Origin: CAZIKF01 sp964539825
Lineage (GTDB): Bacteria > Muiribacteriota > UBA6191
Length of the DNA stretch: 25,076 bases
Assembly: GCA_964539825.1 (NCBI GenBank)
Contig: CAZIKF010000054.1
Location: forward strand, 1 to 25,076
Direction of reading: 5' to 3'
Shown: positions 1 to 8,060 of the stretch, one piece after another
How positions within the stretch are numbered: the stretch's first letter is position 1
How the letters are laid out: the number at the start of each line of letters is the position of its first letter
Notes under the pieces: model-generated
The model's database searches: none
The model's input: the letters and a program-made list of their open reading frames with translations, nothing else
What the model was told of the DNA's origin: nothing
Position numbers and translations under genes: made by a program

Positions 1-2
1 CT

Positions 3-392
3 GAATATACTCATGACCGCTGGAAAGCCACTTTTGAGAGGGCTGATGTCACCTCTAATTTAAAGAAAAATTCGCCTCCCTTCGGAGGTTCGGAAACCAT
101 CACGGAAGGTTACTACGGCCAGTTCAGTTACCAACTTAGCGAGGAAAAGGAACTCGCATTCACCTATTCACAATTTTACCCCTTTGTCCATCAGGGTAAG
201 AATTCCGGAATTGCTTCTGCGGGTGAACCCACTCATCGGTCCTATCAAACCGATAGAGGGCTTACCTACAACGTCGCACTTTCGGATCAATGGACCTTCA
301 AGCTTGAATTTCATCGAATGACTGGAACAGGGCACGTTCAACTTCCATCCAGCCCAAATTTCCAGGGTCCCAATAGTTGGGATTTATTCAAC
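3..392 (+). other. C-terminal fragment of an outer-membrane porin-like beta-barrel (5' end outside the window)
   Basis: Codons 3-392 translate to alternating polar/hydrophobic strands typical of a barrel: EGYYGQFSYQL, ELAFTYSQFYP, GEPTHRSYQTDRGLTYNV, WTFKLEFHRMTGTG, then NSWDLFN. The order of a G-x-P-x-H-R-x-x-Q-x-D segment, a W-x-F-K-L-E-x-H-x-M-x-G-T segment and a terminal W-x-L-F matches the last strands of one Gram-negative porin family as I remember it. In that family W-x-L-F is followed by a short final strand ending in Phe and then a stop. Here the final strand and stop are missing, and the frame continues directly into kinase sequence at LERQ. Without the final strand the barrel would probably not assemble normally. 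Family assignment is from memory and moderate. Confidence 0.6.
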
Positions 393-1874
393 CTCGAACG
401 ACAGGTCCTGGAAGAGCAGTCCTTTGCCAAGAGAATTCTTCGAGTTCTACAATTTCGAGAGCAGTTCCTTAGCTTCTACCAGGAAATGAATAATTTGATA
501 GGAACCACCCATAATTTCTATGAGAAAGACCCGACCCGTTCAAATTTTCTTGAGCATCGAAGAACTGTGCATACGCTCAAGGGAACTTCCGGACTCTTCG
601 ATTTTGTGGAGATGATGGAGAAAATGCATCTCTATGAAGAATATATGCGTGAGTGCCTGGAGAGTTCTTCCCTTCCCCAGTTGAACAAAGCTGCTGGGTT
701 CATGGATGAAATCGCAGTAGAATTTGACGCCATACTCAGGTTTCTAAATGAGAATCTCGGGGACGTTGTCGATTGGGAGGAGCTCACCATACGAATTCCC
801 GAAACGGACTTTCGTCGAATTCTCAGTTTCGTGGAAAAGACAGAAGCTTCCCTGCATAAGGAGCTATTGCTGTATATACGCCGACCCTTTCGAAATTTCT
901 TCGGGCAGTTCCAGGCTCTCCTAGAGGAGCTCTGCGCCAGTACCGATAAGGTCCTCCATCCTCTTCAGATTCATGGAGGAGAATTCATGGTGGATCCTAA
1001 CCTCTACCGAGACTCCCTACGACTCCTGGTTCATATATTCCGAAATAGTGTTGATCATGGCATTGAAGAGGCCATGGAAAGAGAAGTAAAGGGAAAGGAT
1101 CCCTTTGGATCCATTGAGGTGGATATAAGTCTTAGTGATGATCATATTGAGCTTTGCATCAGGGATGACGGTGCTGGTATCGACCCTGAAAAGATCGCTC
1201 AGACCTTGATTGATCGCAAGTTGAAGACTCTGGATGAAATCTCAGAGATGACTGAAGAGGAAATTATCGATTCCCTCTTTATGAGTGGATTTTCCACAGC
1301 TGAAAATTCCGGACTCATTTCCGGCCAGGGGATAGGCATGGATGCGGTTCGTAGTGAAATGGTTAGTATAGGCGGGAGCATTGAGCTCAAGTCGGAACCC
1401 GACCAGGGCACCCAGGTTTTCATCAAATTACCGATTCTGGAGACCCTGGAGGAACGCTGGGAAGTAGCCCACAGCGATGACCTGGATCAAATGCTGATTG
1501 TGGATCACGATCCACTCTTTCTGCGCCTGGCTAGCAATTTCATTGGGCAATCAAAAAAGTTCAAGGTTCAGGGATGCCAGGAATTTGAAGAGGCTCTTAA
1601 TTTAATGCAGGAGAATCAATTTGATGTGATTGTGCTGGAAGCCTCTACGAAGCTGGAGGAATGGTCAGAATTCATTAGTGAAATGCGGGATTTAAATCCC
1701 CTTTTACAGGTTTTGATGATCACGGCTAACGAGACTCCAACTAAGCTGAGCGACACCATGAAGATGGGAATCATGGACCTGTTTAAGAGACCTGTCACAC
1801 CCCAGGAAATCCTACAGGCAGCAGAGACTTCCAGAGATCGATTTAATCGATGGAGACGCGATCTTATTGCCTGA
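3..1874 (+). CDS. Hpt/CheA-type hybrid histidine kinase, 5'-partial, fused in frame to an outer-membrane porin C-terminus
   Basis: The frame is open from the window edge to a TGA at 1872-1874. Its first ~130 codons read as a porin-type beta-barrel (separate entry). The rest is a signalling kinase. Numbering from the Met codon at 318: an Hpt domain with HTLKG (phospho-His H85), a CheA-like N box FRNSVDHG at 242-249, G1 box DDGAGID at 283-289 and G2 box GQGIGM at 336-341, forming a HATPase_c domain. A C-terminal receiver follows (about 392-505) with acidic residues D396 and D398, T469 and K490. The expected phospho-Asp is Glu (E441, in VIVLEAS). In the kinase family I recall, a short coiled linker rich in Glu/Arg precedes the Hpt; here it starts at about LERQVLEEQ. 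No in-frame start with a good ribosome site lies between barrel and kinase: the ATG at 318 has none, and the ATG at 486 has AGGA directly abutting it. The true start is therefore unclear. Confidence 0.85.
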   Translation, partial: EYTHDRWKATFERADVTSNLKKNSPPFGGSETITEGYYGQFSYQLSEEKELAFTYSQFYPFVHQGKNSGIASAGEPTHRSYQTDRGLTYNVALSDQWTFKLEFHRMTGTGHVQLPSSPNFQGPNSWDLFNLERQVLEEQSFAKRILRVLQFREQFLSFYQEMNNLIGTTHNFYEKDPTRSNFLEHRRTVHTLKGTSGLFDFVEMMEKMHLYEEYMRECLESSSLPQLNKAAGFMDEIAVEFDAILRFLNENLGDVVDWEELTIRIPETDFRRILSFVEKTEASLHKELLLYIRRPFRNFFGQFQALLEELCASTDKVLHPLQIHGGEFMVDPNLYRDSLRLLVHIFRNSVDHGIEEAMEREVKGKDPFGSIEVDISLSDDHIELCIRDDGAGIDPEKIAQTLIDRKLKTLDEISEMTEEEIIDSLFMSGFSTAENSGLISGQGIGMDAVRSEMVSIGGSIELKSEPDQGTQVFIKLPILETLEERWEVAHSDDLDQMLIVDHDPLFLRLASNFIGQSKKFKVQGCQEFEEALNLMQENQFDVIVLEASTKLEEWSEFISEMRDLNPLLQVLMITANETPTKLSDTMKMGIMDLFKRPVTPQEILQAAETSRDRFNRWRRDLIA

Positions 1875-1887
1875 TAGCTACTCAGCC

Positions 1888-2367
1888 TTACCCGGTCGGC
1901 ATTGTTCGAAGTTTTCCCTGGCTGGCCAATTTCAGTACCATAAGAAAGCGTTGTAGATTTGTTTCGGTAACAGGTTTAAGGATGAAATCTATGGCCCCGC
2001 AGCGGATAGAATCCTTCAACAAGTTCATGGTAGAAATCTGACCAAGTCTACCAGCAGAAACCATCACCACATTGGCCCTGGAATTTATCTCCCTGATTTT
2101 CTTGAGAGACTCGATCCCATCCAGCACAGGCATCTCAATGTCCATGGTCACAACGTCTGGACCCTGTTCCTGGTACCTGGCTACTGCATCCGCACCATCA
2201 ACCGCGACACCGCTAACTTCATATCCTACTGCGCTAAGAATACCGCTTAAGTGTCTACGGGTAAATTCATCGTCATCCACAATGAGGACTCGCAAGGAAC
2301 TCTCGGACCCTTCCGCCTTTCCGTTATAACGAAAATCATCATGATACTGTTCAAGGAGCTGCTTCAT
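1888..2367 (-). CDS. Single-domain response regulator (CheY-like receiver)
   Basis: About 159 residues. A ~25-residue N-terminal extension is followed by one receiver domain: acidic triad DDD in LRVLIVDDDEFT, phospho-Asp in VVTMDIEMP (about residue 76), Ser in place of the conserved Thr (VVMVSAG), and Lys in FILKPV. No DNA-binding or enzymatic output domain is present, so it probably acts as a diffusible phosphorelay or CheY-type effector, but no partner is shown. I chose the ATG at 2367; a TTG two codons upstream (2373) overlaps the stop of the preceding gene. That stop (TGA, 2370-2372) sits just upstream of the ATG, so translation of the two receiver genes is probably coupled. The gene converges on the Hpt kinase with only 13 nt between stops, which makes the kinase a plausible phosphodonor (inference). 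Confidence 0.9.
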   Translation of the reverse strand: MKQLLEQYHDDFRYNGKAEGSESSLRVLIVDDDEFTRRHLSGILSAVGYEVSGVAVDGADAVARYQEQGPDVVTMDIEMPVLDGIESLKKIREINSRANVVMVSAGRLGQISTMNLLKDSIRCGAIDFILKPVTETNLQRFLMVLKLASQGKLRTMPTG

Positions 2368-2369
2368 AC

Positions 2370-3269
2370 TCAATTCTGATTCACTTGTTTTGGTTGCGTG
2401 ATCTTAGAGCTAGTCTCTTCGATTAAGGTCAGGAGTTGAGAAAAAGAAAAGGGTTTGGGACATACTGCGTCAAAAAAGCCAGTGGGTTGAAATTCGTGAG
2501 CCAAATCCTGGGGTCCAGGCGCTGGATCTGACATATAAGCGATCATAAGCACGGGATGTTCTCGCGAAAAATCAGACTTAAAACTGGCTAATTCTTCCGG
2601 TTTTGTGATCTCTGGGTAAAGGATGTTAACCAGGATCACATCTGGTTTCATACTTGAGGCTATCTGAACTGCGTCATCAAAGGTCTTCACTACACTCACC
2701 CGATGGGAATGAGCCTCCAGAAGGTCTTCCAAAAACGTGGCGATCTGGGTCTGAGGATCTACGATAAGAGTATCCGTGAAGTCAATTTTTTTCTCCTCCA
2801 AAAGGCTCGAATCCCTGGATTGAGAAAGGTCTCCCGCTCTTGGTTCAGACCCAGGAAAAATGTCTTGTCCTTCCTCAATGGAATTCAGAATCTCAACGAT
2901 TCTTGAACGAAGCTCATCCTTTTCAAAAGGTTTTTTTAAATATGCCTTTACACCAAGACTCAAAGCCCTGGAAACAAGATCTTTTCCACTTTTGGTAGTG
3001 AGCATAACTACAGGTACTTCATTGCCGCCAGCTCGAACCTTTCCGAGTGTTTCGATCCCATCCATCGCAGGCATAACCACATCCATTAAAACGAGGGTAA
3101 TATCCTTTCTTCCTCTTAGAATAACAAGGGCTTCGGAACCGCTCTTGGCTTCAAGGATTTCGAGCCCTAATGGCTCTAATACCTTTCGCACCAGAAGACG
3201 AATATAGGCCGTGTCATCTACGATCAGAACGGTACGTTTTGTTTGGTCCTGGGAAATTGATTGCGACAT
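2370..3269 (-). CDS. Tandem double-receiver response regulator, second receiver degenerate
   Basis: 299 residues from the ATG at 3269. Receiver 1 (about 11-130) is canonical: DD at 18-19 in VLIVDD, phospho-Asp D63 in LVLMDVVMP, TT at 91-92 and K113 in YLKKPF. A polar linker (about 131-163) leads to receiver 2 (about 165-285), which keeps the fold signature (TLIVDP and VCPKPF with K272) but has Asn at the phospho-acceptor place (N215 in VILVNILYP). Receiver 2 therefore should not be phosphorylated in the usual way. No output domain is seen. A GTG at 3338 would add 23 residues that do not resemble a receiver; the ATG at 3269 begins just before the domain, so I prefer it, although neither has a clear ribosome site. 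It overlaps the control region of the downstream single-receiver gene. A role as scaffold or phosphate sink in a relay is inference. Confidence 0.88.
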   Translation of the reverse strand: MSQSISQDQTKRTVLIVDDTAYIRLLVRKVLEPLGLEILEAKSGSEALVILRGRKDITLVLMDVVMPAMDGIETLGKVRAGGNEVPVVMLTTKSGKDLVSRALSLGVKAYLKKPFEKDELRSRIVEILNSIEEGQDIFPGSEPRAGDLSQSRDSSLLEEKKIDFTDTLIVDPQTQIATFLEDLLEAHSHRVSVVKTFDDAVQIASSMKPDVILVNILYPEITKPEELASFKSDFSREHPVLMIAYMSDPAPGPQDLAHEFQPTGFFDAVCPKPFSFSQLLTLIEETSSKITQPKQVNQN

Positions 3270-3424
3270 AGGCAAGAGGATATCAAAACCCTTTGGGAAA
3301 GTGTACAGCTCACTCTCAAAACCAGGCAAGACGACCACGGGATTTCCCTGGCTTCAAATGGATTCATTTGTTTTTCAACGAACCACGGCTTAAAAATAAA
3401 ACGAACTCAGTTCCTCCACAAACT

Positions 3425-4060
3425 TCACATCGTCAGCATTCCATCCGGAAAATGCCGGGAGGCTCTCTTAAAAGCTGGCCGATCCTTGATTTTGTGGTAC
3501 CACTCACAAATGGCTGGATAGTCACTTAGCGAAAATTTGCTTATTTCGTGAATATGGAAATAATTGAATCCCACAGTGTCGGCAATACTCAACTGCTCTC
3601 CGGCAAAAAATGGGTTCTTGCTGAGATGTGCCTGGATGGGAGGGAGTTGTTTTTCCAGGAAAACACAGGACTCTTGGACAACCTTCTCATCGGGAGAAGC
3701 ATCAAAATACCTGGGTCTAACTATTGTCTCAAAATAGTGGGCACTAAGATGCCTGCCAACATGAAACCCAACGCAGTCAATCCACTGGTTCACTTTAGCT
3801 CGCTGCTCTGGAGTATCTCCATATAGCGAGTTCGATTTCTCAGCCAGATAGCGGCAGATGGCATGACTTTCAAAAAGGGTATACCCATCCCAGTCAATGG
3901 AGGGCATCTTGCCCAGGGGGTGCCGATTGAGGTTATCCTCGGTGGCAAGTTCCCCTTTCATCGGATTCAGGGTCACAAACTCATAAGGCAGGTTCAACTC
4001 CTCGGCAGTCAAGAGTACTTTTCCCAAATTAAATGTTTGAAAACCAAATATCTTCAACAT
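3425..4060 (-). CDS. Glutathione S-transferase family protein
   Basis: 211 residues, usual for a cytosolic GST. The N-terminal thioredoxin-fold half (1-80) has the cis-Pro in GKMPSID (P53) and the glutathione-contacting ES pair in LFESHAICRYL (E64, S65). The helical C-terminal half carries the family N-capping box: FFAGEQLSIADTVGF with D161. The sequence near the N-terminus (FGFQTFNLGK) resembles theta/phi-like bacterial GSTs, so the catalytic residue is likely Ser/Thr or a Cys-free equivalent rather than Tyr; I cannot fix the class. The start is firm: GGAAGG lies 6 nt before the ATG. It likely conjugates glutathione to electrophiles or reduces peroxides in the cytoplasm; the substrate cannot be read from sequence. 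It lies 83 nt downstream of the aldo/keto reductase gene on the same strand, so the two could be co-transcribed as a detoxification pair (inference). Confidence 0.93.
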   Translation of the reverse strand: MLKIFGFQTFNLGKVLLTAEELNLPYEFVTLNPMKGELATEDNLNRHPLGKMPSIDWDGYTLFESHAICRYLAEKSNSLYGDTPEQRAKVNQWIDCVGFHVGRHLSAHYFETIVRPRYFDASPDEKVVQESCVFLEKQLPPIQAHLSKNPFFAGEQLSIADTVGFNYFHIHEISKFSLSDYPAICEWYHKIKDRPAFKRASRHFPDGMLTM

Positions 4061-4143
4061 GGCTGTCCTTCCGTGAGAATGATGAAAGTTCTACACAATG
4101 CCCCTTTGAGAGCGAAAAGAAGCATAACACTTTCCCCTAAAAA

Positions 4144-4977
4144 TTAAATGAAGGGACCGAGGGCATTTATCAGCCCGCACTCTTCTTCATCAAGTTCGAA
4201 TTCAAAAATGCTCAGATCTTCTTCCATGTGTTTTTCTGAAGTAGTGCCGGTCAGGGGGACGATATTCTGCTGACTCAGGTAACGAAAGAAGATCTGGGCG
4301 GAAGTTCTCTCTCTTCTGTGAGCTATATCCATCATGATCTCACTTTGTAGGATGTGAGGGTTAGCCGAAAGTGTCCAAAAGCTCTGGTACAAGATCTTGT
4401 TTTCAAGGCAGAATTTTCTTAACTCAAAATCATAAGCAGATTGTTGATAGAGACGATTTTGTACGAATGAGGGCTTAACACGGGAATCCTGAACCAGTTT
4501 CTGTAGGACACGAAGGTCATAACAATTACTGATGCCGATTTGGACTGCCTCACCTTTACTAACGATACCCTCAAAAGTCTCCCAAACCTCCGCAAGCTCA
4601 TACCAGCTATTCATGGGGGAATGTAAAACGAGGGAGTCGATGACTTTCGTACCAAGGTTCTTCTTGGAAACCTCCATGGATTCTAAAACCTGGTCTTTCA
4701 AACCCGCATTGTGATCGTAAGGGATACTTTGAGGATCTTGTCCTGAAAGAGGAGTAAACTTGGTCTGCAGGAAAAGGTCTTCTCGTTTAATTCCGTCTGA
4801 GTAAGCCCTGCGTAATCCTTCCCCTACACCAGGCTCATGATAGTGTTTGGGCTGGCAGGCGGTATCGATGGCGCGAAATCCCTTACTCAAGGCCAAATAT
4901 ACGAGATCTGCCGTCCGACTCTCTTTCCAGGCTGTCCCGTAAATTATTTTTGGGATTTTCCCATCAGAATTCATCAT
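4144..4977 (-). CDS. Aldo/keto reductase family oxidoreductase
   Basis: 277 residues, typical single-domain (alpha/beta)8 AKR, predicted NADPH-dependent carbonyl reductase in the cytoplasm. The catalytic tetrad can be followed: D38 in FRAIDTA, Y46 in PKHYHEPGVGEGL, K73 in LQTKF and H119 in LVLHSP. The ISNC segment and the C-terminal PLTGTTSEKHMEEDL correspond to the nucleotide-binding end of the barrel. One departure is the substitution around Tyr (CQPKHYHEP instead of the common A-x-x-Y-x-N-E-x-x-V-G). AGGAG ends 7 nt before the ATG at 4977; this ribosome site uses the TAG stop of the upstream radical SAM gene (4988-4990), so the two genes are almost certainly translated from one message. 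The substrate is unknown; co-expression with a radical SAM protein suggests a shared biosynthetic or repair task (inference). Confidence 0.93.
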   Translation of the reverse strand: MMNSDGKIPKIIYGTAWKESRTADLVYLALSKGFRAIDTACQPKHYHEPGVGEGLRRAYSDGIKREDLFLQTKFTPLSGQDPQSIPYDHNAGLKDQVLESMEVSKKNLGTKVIDSLVLHSPMNSWYELAEVWETFEGIVSKGEAVQIGISNCYDLRVLQKLVQDSRVKPSFVQNRLYQQSAYDFELRKFCLENKILYQSFWTLSANPHILQSEIMMDIAHRRERTSAQIFFRYLSQQNIVPLTGTTSEKHMEEDLSIFEFELDEEECGLINALGPFI

Positions 4978-4987
4978 GTCTATACTC

Positions 4988-6913
4988 CTACGCGCATCCT
5001 GAAAAACAATTGACGCACAGATGGCAGTTGGTTCGGCACTCCCCCATCACCTGACGATGGTATTCGGCCTTGATGCCGTAGAGAATATCATCGAGTGGTT
5101 GATTCAGGATGTTACCGAGTGAAGATAGCGGGAAAAAGGGACAGTGACAGAGATCCCCGTTGGATTTAAGAATCATACCCTGGTCTTCCACCGGGCAAAC
5201 GTCATGTACAAACGTCTTTGGATCTTGCAGGTAGGAGCTGAAAAGATCAAATTGAGAAGCTGGATTCTTGATCTGAAATCCCTTTAGCTTAAGCTCCTTC
5301 AATTCTTTTAAGACCGATAGCAGTTCTTCTCCAGGCCCAGGCCACAAATCTTTCTCCTCCTGGGTCTCATACCACTCAGAATTCACGGAGTCAGAAGCAA
5401 AGGGCTGAACGACTATATTGAAATAAACTCCAGTTAAAAAAGGATGCTCATGTACCAGGTGGGCCAGGGGAACCATTTCAGTAAAGTTGAGATCGCTGAT
5501 GACAGCATTGATCGTAACTTCAATCTCAGGAAACAGCTCCTGCAGCAGGGCAATTCGTTCAAATACAAGGTGAAAATGCTTCGGACGCAGTTGGTTGTGA
5601 GTTTCTTCGGAGACTCCCTCCAGGGGAAGGGTTAGCACCTTCAAACCAGCCTGCCTGAGTTCAGAGATGGACTGGCGGTTGAGCAGAATTCCATTGGTCA
5701 CCATCTGGGTTTCAAATCCCAGCCTGGAGCCCAGTTCAATCAACCCCATCAACTCTGGATCTAACAAGGGTTCAGCACCGGCAAGAACCAGGGGAAAGGG
5801 CAATTCCACCAGCCTCGAAAACTCAAACAGAAAATTTCTCACGGCGAGGTAATACCCGGGCGCCATGGGAACCCTCTTTTTCCAGTTATAACACATTTTA
5901 CATTTCAGGTTGCAAGTCTCAGAGAGCGTAATACACAGTGACTTAGGGGGATTCCAATTCTCTTGAGCGTGAAGAGAGGAAAACTGCCTATCCTCGTATA
6001 TGGTCTCCAGTCCTGATCGGTTCATATGGTGATTGAGCTTGAAATGACAATCCCGCGTACAGGAGCGAATTTTGTTTCTAATCTTAGAGAACTCAGAAGA
6101 GCTGGAAGGTTCGAGATTTTCAGGATTCTGAAGAGAGCAGTGGTGCAAAATCTCTCCATCATGAATTCTCGAAAAAATCTTATCCCCGCAGCAGGAGACA
6201 TCTTTCATGTTGCTGGATTCGAGGGAATCGGAGGTGGATTTTGCAAGATGATTTCGAAAGAAGTCTAACTGTTCAATTGGATTCTTCAGGGTTGTGGATG
6301 AGGAGCAGCGAGAGATGATTTCAGAGATGGTTCCCATCTCAAGTGAGCTGGCGGGATTCCCTGGAAATGACTGCTGGGCATCCTTGAAGTCCTTTAGATC
6401 TACAGGAGTTTCAAGAGCATGGAGCTGAAGTAGGCAGGAGTCAATGAGCGGGCTGTTGATTGAGTAATCCACGATCCTGATGAGTTCTTCCTGGTTCTCC
6501 TTAAGAATATGAGTGTAAATAGCGGTACTGATTTCGGGTCGTTTGGACTTGATTCGATCAAAGCAGGCAAGGATCTTCTCCAGGTATTCCCCTGGTCGAA
6601 GTTTCTCCTGGAGGTTCGGGTCCAGGGACTCAAGATAAAAGCCCAGGCGGGTCAGCCGAGTCTGAAGAATTCTCTCTATACTCTCATCGCTGAGAAAGAA
6701 GGCGTTTGAACACAAAAAATGATCGAGATCGGGAGCGAGAGCCTGGCTCCATGAGATGAGTTCATCCCTGAGTATAGACCTCGCCGAGAAGTTTACCTTC
6801 AGGACATGGGGATGATCTCTCCTATACCGAGATTGGAACTTCTCGAGGTCGGAAGAAGAAGTGTTCTCCTCAAGATCGACCTGCAGAAAGTCAGCATTTA
6901 AAACAGAGTCCAC
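4988..6913 (-). CDS. Radical SAM/SPASM protein with a duplicated, cluster-less N-terminal half
   Basis: About 641 residues, roughly twice the usual radical SAM unit. C-terminal half: C334-x3-C338-x2-C341 (ETCNLKCKMC) for the SAM [4Fe-4S] cluster, GAEPLLDPEL at 379-388 as the SAM-contacting GGEP-type motif, then a SPASM-like tail with C573, C589, C591 and C626, C630, C633, C636, C640 for auxiliary clusters. N-terminal half: residues about 37-295 parallel the second barrel (SNAFFL at 69-74 with TNGILL at 406-411; EKLRP at 103-107 with NQLRP at 440-444) and end in a SPASM-like remnant (HDGEILHHC, RSCTRDC), but no CxxxCxxC precedes it. I prefer the GTG at 6913, placed about where a transcript from the TATAAT at 6920-6925 would begin; a TTG at 6916 is the alternative. 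SPASM enzymes commonly modify peptides or activate partner enzymes. No candidate precursor peptide was recognised nearby. Confidence 0.88.
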   Translation of the reverse strand: MDSVLNADFLQVDLEENTSSSDLEKFQSRYRRDHPHVLKVNFSARSILRDELISWSQALAPDLDHFLCSNAFFLSDESIERILQTRLTRLGFYLESLDPNLQEKLRPGEYLEKILACFDRIKSKRPEISTAIYTHILKENQEELIRIVDYSINSPLIDSCLLQLHALETPVDLKDFKDAQQSFPGNPASSLEMGTISEIISRCSSSTTLKNPIEQLDFFRNHLAKSTSDSLESSNMKDVSCCGDKIFSRIHDGEILHHCSLQNPENLEPSSSSEFSKIRNKIRSCTRDCHFKLNHHMNRSGLETIYEDRQFSSLHAQENWNPPKSLCITLSETCNLKCKMCYNWKKRVPMAPGYYLAVRNFLFEFSRLVELPFPLVLAGAEPLLDPELMGLIELGSRLGFETQMVTNGILLNRQSISELRQAGLKVLTLPLEGVSEETHNQLRPKHFHLVFERIALLQELFPEIEVTINAVISDLNFTEMVPLAHLVHEHPFLTGVYFNIVVQPFASDSVNSEWYETQEEKDLWPGPGEELLSVLKELKELKLKGFQIKNPASQFDLFSSYLQDPKTFVHDVCPVEDQGMILKSNGDLCHCPFFPLSSLGNILNQPLDDILYGIKAEYHRQVMGECRTNCHLCVNCFSGCA

Positions 6914-6919
6914 CAAACC

Positions 6920-6925
6920 ATTATA
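6920..6925 (-). promoter_or_regulatory. -10 box of a leftward promoter for the radical SAM/AKR genes
   Basis: A perfect TATAAT reads leftward. Transcription starting 7 nt downstream would begin at about 6913, the first base of the GTG start, implying a leaderless message. The -35 region (about 6943-6948, TGAACC) is a poor match, so an activator may be needed. Confidence 0.5.
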
Positions 6926-6990
6926 CCGTATGCCAGTTCAGAGGTTCAGAACCAAAATAAGCTCATCACAGATGGGCAAAGGAATCTACC

Positions 6991-7013
6991 GATTCCCGGT
7001 TTGACCGGGAATC
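6991..7013. promoter_or_regulatory. Perfect 10-bp palindrome between divergent promoters (operator-like)
   Basis: GATTCCCGGT, a 3-nt centre TTG, then ACCGGGAATC: every base of the two 10-bp arms pairs. It lies between the leftward radical SAM promoter and the rightward phosphatase promoter, 9 bp before the latter's -35. No T-run follows on either strand, so an operator for a dimeric regulator is likelier than a terminator. The rest of 6914-7206 holds the two promoters and the phosphatase leader. Confidence 0.5.
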
Positions 7014-7022
7014 CTGGGAAAT

Positions 7023-7052
7023 TTGAAAAATAGTGTACCCTGTCTTTAATAT
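7023..7052 (+). promoter_or_regulatory. Putative sigma70-type promoter for the HisN-like phosphatase gene
   Basis: TTGAAA (7023-7028), an 18-bp spacer and TAATAT (7047-7052). Transcription would start near 7059 and give a leader of about 150 nt before the ATG at 7207. The alternative -10 TTTAAT (7045-7050) has a 16-bp spacer. Confidence 0.45.
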
Positions 7053-7105
7053 ATGTCAGGGCTGAAGCCTTTCACATGAGCAGGTTTTATCCCGCAAGAG
7101 AGTTT

Positions 7106-7196
7106 CCTGGGAGGCAATCCTGGTGACTGAGCCTGGTTATACATGAATCGAAAAAAAGGGAAGAGTTCTTACCCTCATTGCATCAGGAGAACCAGG
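7106..7196 (+). promoter_or_regulatory. mRNA leader with three CCTGG copies at 13-nt spacing, complementary to the ribosome site
   Basis: CCTGG starts at 7106, 7119 and 7132, exactly 13 nt apart. The third copy extends to CCTGGTT (7132-7138), the exact complement of AACCAGG (7190-7196), which overlaps the AGGAG ribosome site (7194-7198) of the gene at 7207. The first two copies could pair as TCCTGG with CCAGGA. Mutually exclusive pairings that hide the start site are possible, but this is an inference from complementarity only. Confidence 0.3.
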
Positions 7197-7206
7197 AGAT
7201 AGCATA

Positions 7207-8040
7207 ATGACAGGCATTTCTTTTACGGATGACAACCTGGAAAAACGTCTTGATGAATTCCCCGCTCTTTGCTCGAAAATTAGCGAAAAGATTGGTCCCC
7301 TTCTGAAAAGAGGTTTTAGCTCGGGAGCCATTGCACAAAGAAAAGATGCAGCCTCCCCGATTGTGACTGAATTGGATTTGAAATGTGAGAAGGTACTTCG
7401 TGAAATTCTAATCCAAGACTACCCGGAAGATGAAATTCTTGGTGAGGAACTGCCCGCCAGGGAAGGGACAAACTCCTATAGCTGGGTCATTGATCCCATC
7501 GATGGAACCATTGGCTTTCAGACTGGTAAGCCAATGTTCGCTACCCTTCTTGCCCTGGTGTACCAGGAGAAACCGGTAGCCGGATGGATTTACCAGCCAG
7601 TCCTGGAGCACTCCTGGATCGGCCGCCAGGGAAAAGAACTAATCAGTTCAGTTGAATCAAAGTCTTTCCCCAGGGACATCTCACTCAAGGATAGCGTGAT
7701 CTCCAGCACCACACCGGCCATGTTTTCCACCCCTCTCTATGAAAGCTTTTTCCACAGGCTCTGCGAAGAAGTCTGGATTACTAGCTTTGGTGGAGATGCC
7801 TACCAGTACGGACTACTCGCCCAGGGTAGAATCGACCTGGTTGTAGAGAACCAAATGGCATGGCATGACTTTGCCGCTCTCGTGCCGGTTATTGAATCAG
7901 CAGGAGGACAGATCACTGATTTTGAAGGAAATCCACTCCGTAAGGAATCCCCAGGCGAGGTCCTGGCAAGCCTGAATCCCAATCTGCATGAAGAAGCCAT
8001 CCAAATCTTCCACAGTTCAAAGGAAATGAAAACAAGGTAG
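7207..8040 (+). CDS. Inositol-monophosphatase family phosphatase, HisN-like
   Basis: 277 residues, a normal length for the Mg2+-dependent IMPase superfamily. Metal ligands are in place: E80 in ILGEE, D96 and D99 in WVIDPIDGT, and D221 in AWHDFAALVP. The stretch GGDAYQYGLLAQGRIDLVVE before the last motif resembles the histidinol-phosphate phosphatase (HisN) subgroup more than SuhB or CysQ, as does the following VPVIESAGG. It should hydrolyse a small phosphate monoester in the cytoplasm; histidinol phosphate is a plausible but unproven substrate, and no other his gene lies nearby. The start is well supported by AGGAG (7194-7198) 8 nt before the ATG. A ~150-nt leader with an unusual repeat precedes it. 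The membrane pseudo-cyclase gene begins 20 nt after its stop, so the two probably share a transcript. Confidence 0.92.
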   Translation: MTGISFTDDNLEKRLDEFPALCSKISEKIGPLLKRGFSSGAIAQRKDAASPIVTELDLKCEKVLREILIQDYPEDEILGEELPAREGTNSYSWVIDPIDGTIGFQTGKPMFATLLALVYQEKPVAGWIYQPVLEHSWIGRQGKELISSVESKSFPRDISLKDSVISSTTPAMFSTPLYESFFHRLCEEVWITSFGGDAYQYGLLAQGRIDLVVENQMAWHDFAALVPVIESAGGQITDFEGNPLRKESPGEVLASLNPNLHEEAIQIFHSSKEMKTR

Positions 8041-8060
8041 CCCAGAGATCACCACGTCTG